DNA from: Clostridiales bacterium
Lineage (GTDB): Bacteria > Bacillota_A > Clostridia > Oscillospirales > Oscillospiraceae
Direction of reading: 5' to 3'
Length of the DNA: 8,063 bases
Assembly: GCA_022777455.1 (NCBI GenBank)
Contig: JALFGI010000113.1
Span: 1 to 8,063 of the forward strand
Shown: positions 4,903 to 8,063 of the stretch, piece by piece
Layout: every line of letters begins with the position of its first letter
How positions within the stretch are numbered: the first letter of the stretch is position 1
The notes under the pieces: generated by a model
Database searches by the model: none
Seen by the model: the letters and a program-made list of their open reading frames with translations, nothing else
Told to the model about the DNA's origin: nothing
Program-made: the position numbers and the translations under genes

Positions 4903-5988
4903 ATGAAAGAAAAGAATATCTGGAAGAAGCTGGGGCTGGATCAGCTTATCATTCCGCTGACGGCTTTGGCCCTGCTGCTCCTGTTTAACCTGATTCGGGA
5001 TCCAAGCTTCTATGCCATTGGTATTACCTATAACAACAGCGGAAATCCCGTGCTCAGCGGCAACGTCATCAGCATCATTGACAGCGCCAGTGAGTTGGCC
5101 ATCATCGCCATCGGCATGACCATGGTCACCGCCGCCACCGGCGGACAGGATATTTCCGTGGGCGCCGTGGGCGCCATCTCCGCCACCGTGTTTGTGACGG
5201 TGCTCCGGGCGTTCAGCGATATCACCATCCCCACCGTGCTGCTGGGCATTGTGTGCAGCATTGTGGTGACGGTTCTGTTTATGTGCTTCAACGGTACGCT
5301 GGTGGCCGTTTTCAAGATCCAGCCCATGATTGCCACGTTGATCCTGTTCTCCTGCGGCCGCAGCATTGCCTACTGGATCGTGGGCAGCGCCACCCCCCAG
5401 GTCAACAGCCCCATCATCACCGCCATGGGCATGACCATCCCCGGCATCCCCATTCCCACCCCCATTTTTGGCGTGATTCTGGTGGGCCTGGTTCTGGCAA
5501 TTGCGTTCCGCTTTTCCAGCATCCGGCTCTATACCCAGTCTGTGGGCATCAATCAGGGCGCTGCCCGGCTCAACGGCATCAACCCCACCGCCGTCAAGCT
5601 GCTGAGCTTTGTGATTCTGGGCGTCTGCGTTGCGGTTGCCGCCGTGATTGCCACTGCCCGCATGGGTCAGGTCAGCCACAAGGCGATTTTGATTGACATC
5701 GAAATGGATGCCATTCTTGCCGTTGCCATCGGCGGCAACAGCCTGGGCGGTGGACGGTTCAAAATCAGCGGCAGCATTCTGGGCGCCTACATCATCCAGA
5801 TGCTCACCACCACCCTGTACGCCATGAGTGTCCCCCCGGTGAACGTGAAGGTCTATAAGGCCCTGGTGATTATCGTGATCGTGGCCGCCGGATCTCCCGT
5901 AATCAAGAACAAACTGACGGCGCTGCGCAACCGGACAAGAAGCAGGGGCGAGCAGTCCGCAGAAGAGAAAAAGGGGGCGAAGGTATGA
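4903..5988 (+). CDS. ytfT: Sugar ABC transporter permease, YtfT type
   Basis: A 361-residue polytopic membrane protein forming half of the sugar channel. After a basic N-terminus it has many hydrophobic segments typical of the RbsC-like permease family, with the family motifs AIGMTMV.AATGGQDISVGA (69-88), FKIQPMIATLIL (137-148), VGIN..AARLNGIN (214-227) and MDAILAVAIGGNSLGGGRF (268-286), all paralleled in E. coli YtfT. The usual GGIDLSVG motif reads GGQDISVG here. I place the start at 4903 (MKEKNIWKK) rather than the in-frame ATG at 4882, because the latter overlaps the ATPase gene by 20 bases and AGGAGG (4886-4891) lies between the two. Only one base separates the ATPase stop from this ATG, so translation is probably coupled. 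The last 25 residues are hydrophilic and strongly charged, so cytoplasmic. Confidence 0.9.
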   Translation: MKEKNIWKKLGLDQLIIPLTALALLLLFNLIRDPSFYAIGITYNNSGNPVLSGNVISIIDSASELAIIAIGMTMVTAATGGQDISVGAVGAISATVFVTVLRAFSDITIPTVLLGIVCSIVVTVLFMCFNGTLVAVFKIQPMIATLILFSCGRSIAYWIVGSATPQVNSPIITAMGMTIPGIPIPTPIFGVILVGLVLAIAFRFSSIRLYTQSVGINQGAARLNGINPTAVKLLSFVILGVCVAVAAVIATARMGQVSHKAILIDIEMDAILAVAIGGNSLGGGRFKISGSILGAYIIQMLTTTLYAMSVPPVNVKVYKALVIIVIVAAGSPVIKNKLTALRNRTRSRGEQSAEEKKGAKV

Positions 5989-7031
5989 CAACGAAAAATG
6001 CACCAAGAATCCGGGAACCTCTGAATGACGCACAGCTCCTGATGAGCATTACCATCGGTATTTTCGTGATCATGTATGCGGCGGCAATGCTGTTCCTCGG
6101 CGGCGGCTTCCTGAAAACCCAGCAGTTTTTTGACCTGTTCAACGAAAATGCCGCCCTTGTCATTATCTCCTGCAGCCTGACCATCGTCATGATTGGCGGC
6201 GGCATCAATATTTCCGTGGGCGGTGTCATCAGCCTGACGGTGATGGCCTGCGCCCTGTTCCTGAACGGGCTGGAAATTCCCAATGACGTCCTGGGCATTG
6301 CCCTGACATTGCTGCTGGCCCTGGGCATCGGCCTGGCCTTCGGCGTGTCCATGGGCTGGATGGTGAGCTATCTGGAGATTCAGCCCTTTATCGTCACCCT
6401 GGCCGGTATGTTCCTGGCCCGGGGCCTGACCACGGTGCTGTCCATCAACCCCGTAAAGGTGGCCCACGAGGGATTCCTGAAAATGGTCAAGAAGAAGCTG
6501 GAAATCCCCTGGCTGGGCTATGTGGCCAAGAACGGCAATCTGATTTCCGCCAAGCTGGAAATCGGCGCCATTGTGGCGCTGATCGTGGTGGTTCTGGTGT
6601 ATCTGATGCTGCGCTATACCAAGCTGGGCCGGAACATCTACGCCCTGGGCGGGAACCGCCAAAGCGCCCTGATGCTGGGCATCAACGTCAAGCGAACCAC
6701 GTTCTATACCTATGTCATCAGTGGTTTGCTCAGCGGTCTGGCCGGTTTCGTGTTCCTGATGCACAAGCCCGCCGGCAATGCCAGTGTGGCCCTGCGCAGT
6801 GAAATGGACGCCATCGCCGCTTCCATCATCGGCGGCACCCTGCTCACCGGCGGCGTGGGCAATGTGATCGGCACCCTGTTCGGCGTGATGGTGCTGGCCT
6901 CCATCCAGAAAATCATCGCCCTGAGCCCCCTGAACGACAGCTGGTGGCAGGAAATGGCCAACGGCGCTATGCTGGGCTTGTTCCTGATCATCCAAAAGGT
7001 TGTCCTGGCAAAGAGAGAGAAGAAAAAATAA
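5985..7031 (+). CDS. yjfF: Sugar ABC transporter permease, YjfF type
   Basis: A 348-residue membrane protein, the second and distinct permease half of the importer. It resembles E. coli YjfF: LLMSITIGIFVI near the N-terminus, EIQPFIVTLAGMFLARG (131-147), LGRNIYALGGN..SA.LMGI-like stretch (214-233), and EMDAIAASIIGGTLLTGGVGNVIGTLFGV (273-301), followed by SWWQ.MA (319-325). The motif that is GGIDLSVG in most relatives reads GGINISVG (72-79), with Asn replacing Asp. The ATG overlaps the stop of the preceding permease gene (ATGA, 5985-5988), and AGGGGGCGAAGG lies just upstream, pointing to translational coupling and equal production of the two halves. It is the last gene of the operon; a terminator begins about ten bases after the stop. 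A C-terminal KREKKK tail suits a cytoplasmic end. Confidence 0.9.
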   Translation: MTTKNAPRIREPLNDAQLLMSITIGIFVIMYAAAMLFLGGGFLKTQQFFDLFNENAALVIISCSLTIVMIGGGINISVGGVISLTVMACALFLNGLEIPNDVLGIALTLLLALGIGLAFGVSMGWMVSYLEIQPFIVTLAGMFLARGLTTVLSINPVKVAHEGFLKMVKKKLEIPWLGYVAKNGNLISAKLEIGAIVALIVVVLVYLMLRYTKLGRNIYALGGNRQSALMLGINVKRTTFYTYVISGLLSGLAGFVFLMHKPAGNASVALRSEMDAIAASIIGGTLLTGGVGNVIGTLFGVMVLASIQKIIALSPLNDSWWQEMANGAMLGLFLIIQKVVLAKREKKK

Positions 7032-7040
7032 ACCAAAAAC

Positions 7041-7078
7041 AAAAAGCAGGGATGCCCGGGAGCATCCCTGTTTTGTTG
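7041..7078. terminator. Rho-independent terminator of the importer operon, probably bidirectional
   Basis: CAGGGATGC (7047-7055) pairs perfectly with GCATCCCTG (7062-7070) around CCGGGA. It is followed on the plus strand by TTTTGTTGT and preceded by AAAAACAAAAA-type sequence, which becomes a T-run on the minus strand. It can therefore stop transcription from both the importer operon and the converging carB gene. Confidence 0.9.
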
Positions 7079-7093
7079 TCAGAAAGGGAAATT

Positions 7094-7116
7094 GGAATTT
7101 GGTGGGTACAAATTCC
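7094..7116. repeat. Perfect 8-bp hairpin in the convergent intergenic gap
   Basis: GGAATTTG (7094-7101) and CAAATTCC (7109-7116) form a perfect stem with a 7-nt loop. It sits between the two converging genes in a stretch with no reading frame of interest, and resembles the small hairpin repeats seen at 1509-1860. It has no T-run. Confidence 0.45.
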
Positions 7117-7165
7117 GTCCACGCCGCCCCTACGCTGGCTGGGCAATTGTTTCGGTGTGGTATGC

Positions 7166-7189
7166 AAAAACGTCACCGGGCGCTGCCCG
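7166..7189 (-). terminator. Weak terminator-like hairpin after carB
   Basis: Read on the minus strand, CGGGC-AGC-GCCCG (7189-7177) is a short GC-rich stem starting four bases after the carB stop, followed by GTGACG and then five T residues (7170-7166). The six-base gap before the T-run makes it a poor intrinsic terminator; the stronger hairpin at 7047-7070 is probably the effective stop. Confidence 0.35.
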
Positions 7190-7192
7190 CAT

Positions 7193-8063
7193 TTACCGCT
7201 TGATGGTGGAGATTTCGGGGATGACCTCTTCCAATGCGTCCAGCAGGATGCGGGCAGTGTCCAGGGAGGTGAACATGTTCACCCCGTTCTGCACGGCGCA
7301 GCGGCGGATTTCCACGCCGTCGTCGTAGTGGACACCGGAGGTGATGGCCCGGGTGTTGAGGATATAACTGACGTAGCCCGCCCGGATGGAGGTGAGGATT
7401 TCGTTGCTGCCGTCGCTGAGCTTTCTTCTCACCCGGGTGCGGATGCCGTGGCTCTTTAAGAAGGCGGCGGTGCCCTCGGTGGCCTCAATGTTGAAGCCCA
7501 GCCGGTAGAACCGCTTGGCCAGGGGCAGGCCCTCCTCCTTGTCCTCGTCCGCCAGGGTGATGATCACCGTGCCGTAGTCCTTCATCTTGATGCCCGAAGC
7601 CTGCAATGCCTTGTACAGCGCCCGCTTCAGGCTCCGGTCGTAGCCGATGGCCTCGCCGGTGGATTTCATCTCCGGGGACAGGTAGGCATCCATGCCCGTG
7701 AGCTTGGCGAAGGAGAAGGCCGGAGCCTTGACGTACCACCGGTCCGCCTCGGGATAGAAGGCGCTGTCGATGCCCTGCTCCCGCAGAGAGCAGCCCAGCA
7801 TCACCTTCGTGGCGATGGAAACCAGATTCAATCCCGTGGACTTGGACAGGAAGGGCACGGATCGGGAGGCTCTGGGGTTGACCTCGATGACATACACATG
7901 ATCCTGGGCGTCCACGATGAACTGGATGTTGAATAGCCCCCGGATGCCGATGCCCAACCCCAACTTGGTGGTGTAGCCCACAATGGTCTGCTTGACCTTG
8001 CCGCTGAGGCTGAAGGGGGGATAGACGGAGATGGAGTCGCCGGAGTGGACGCCGGTGCGCTCC
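7193..8063 (-). CDS. carB: Carbamoyl-phosphate synthase large subunit, C-terminal part (5' end outside window)
   Basis: The last 289 codons of the large subunit of carbamoyl-phosphate synthase, the cytosolic enzyme making carbamoyl phosphate from glutamine-derived ammonia, bicarbonate and 2 ATP for pyrimidine and arginine synthesis. The open frame continues to the window edge; an internal GTG at 7981 is not the real start. The visible part begins in the second ATP-grasp domain (GVHSGDSISVYPP, then NIQF and EVNPRASRSVPFLSKSTG at fragment residues 60-77, the metal and ATP-binding region). It ends with the MGS-like allosteric domain, recognisable from KDYGTVIITLADEDKE, GF.IEATEGTAAFLKSHGI and SYILNTR. 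The full protein would be near 1,060-1,080 residues. The gene converges on the importer operon and shares a terminator region with it; no functional link is implied. Confidence 0.95.
   Translation of the reverse strand, partial: ERTGVHSGDSISVYPPFSLSGKVKQTIVGYTTKLGLGIGIRGLFNIQFIVDAQDHVYVIEVNPRASRSVPFLSKSTGLNLVSIATKVMLGCSLREQGIDSAFYPEADRWYVKAPAFSFAKLTGMDAYLSPEMKSTGEAIGYDRSLKRALYKALQASGIKMKDYGTVIITLADEDKEEGLPLAKRFYRLGFNIEATEGTAAFLKSHGIRTRVRRKLSDGSNEILTSIRAGYVSYILNTRAITSGVHYDDGVEIRRCAVQNGVNMFTSLDTARILLDALEEVIPEISTIKR

Noticed and set aside
4855..6995. Two long minus-strand open frames (392 and 380 codons) across the permease genes
   Set aside because: They are extremely rich in His, Gly, Gln and Asp, typical of antisense frames opposite hydrophobic membrane genes, and the opposite strand encodes well-recognised permeases.
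7193..7981. Complete gene starting at the GTG at 7981
   Set aside because: The frame stays open to the window edge and the upstream codons give GVHSGDSISVYPP, a conserved CarB segment, so the GTG is an internal valine.

Overview
The window looks like chromosome from a gut-type, Gram-positive member of the Clostridia, probably Oscillospiraceae or a relative. This is inferred from GC-rich genes with strong AGGAGG-type ribosome binding sites, a Bacillus-type AraR-like regulator, a Firmicutes-like CarB, and intergenic spaces packed with short hairpin repeats of the kind I associate with that group. No taxonomic marker gene is present, so the assignment is tentative.

Layout. Positions 1-140 hold the last codons of a HAD-family hydrolase, followed by an intrinsic terminator. 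Positions 184-437 hold no gene but carry a compact palindromic repeat with perfect 27-bp ends. On the minus strand, 438-1481 encodes a GntR/LacI-type (AraR-like) regulator. The 838-bp gap 1482-2319 has no convincing gene. Its first half is a dense set of small hairpins, including a 174-bp element predicted to fold as a branched ladder. Its second half is AT-rich and holds the likely control region of the transporter.

Positions 2320-7031 are a four-gene ABC sugar importer of the YtfQ-YtfR-YtfT-YjfF type: one substrate-binding protein, one double ATPase and two different permeases. The three downstream genes are tightly packed (1-nt gap, then a 4-nt overlap). The binding-protein gene is separated from them by a long intercistronic hairpin. 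Terminator-like hairpins follow at 7041-7078, and the window closes with the 3' part of carB on the minus strand, converging on the importer operon.

How the genes work together. The binding protein captures a sugar outside the membrane, YtfT and YjfF form the channel, and YtfR drives transport. The divergent regulator probably represses the importer until a sugar ligand binds it. E. coli YtfQRT-YjfF takes up galactofuranose and B. subtilis AraR senses L-arabinose, so a furanose or pentose sugar is a reasonable guess, but the sequence does not prove the substrate. No sugar-catabolic gene is in the window. carB (pyrimidine/arginine synthesis) and the HAD gene look unrelated to the importer.

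Nothing here is clearly a new protein system. The most unusual signal is non-coding: the branched hairpin element at 1509-1682.
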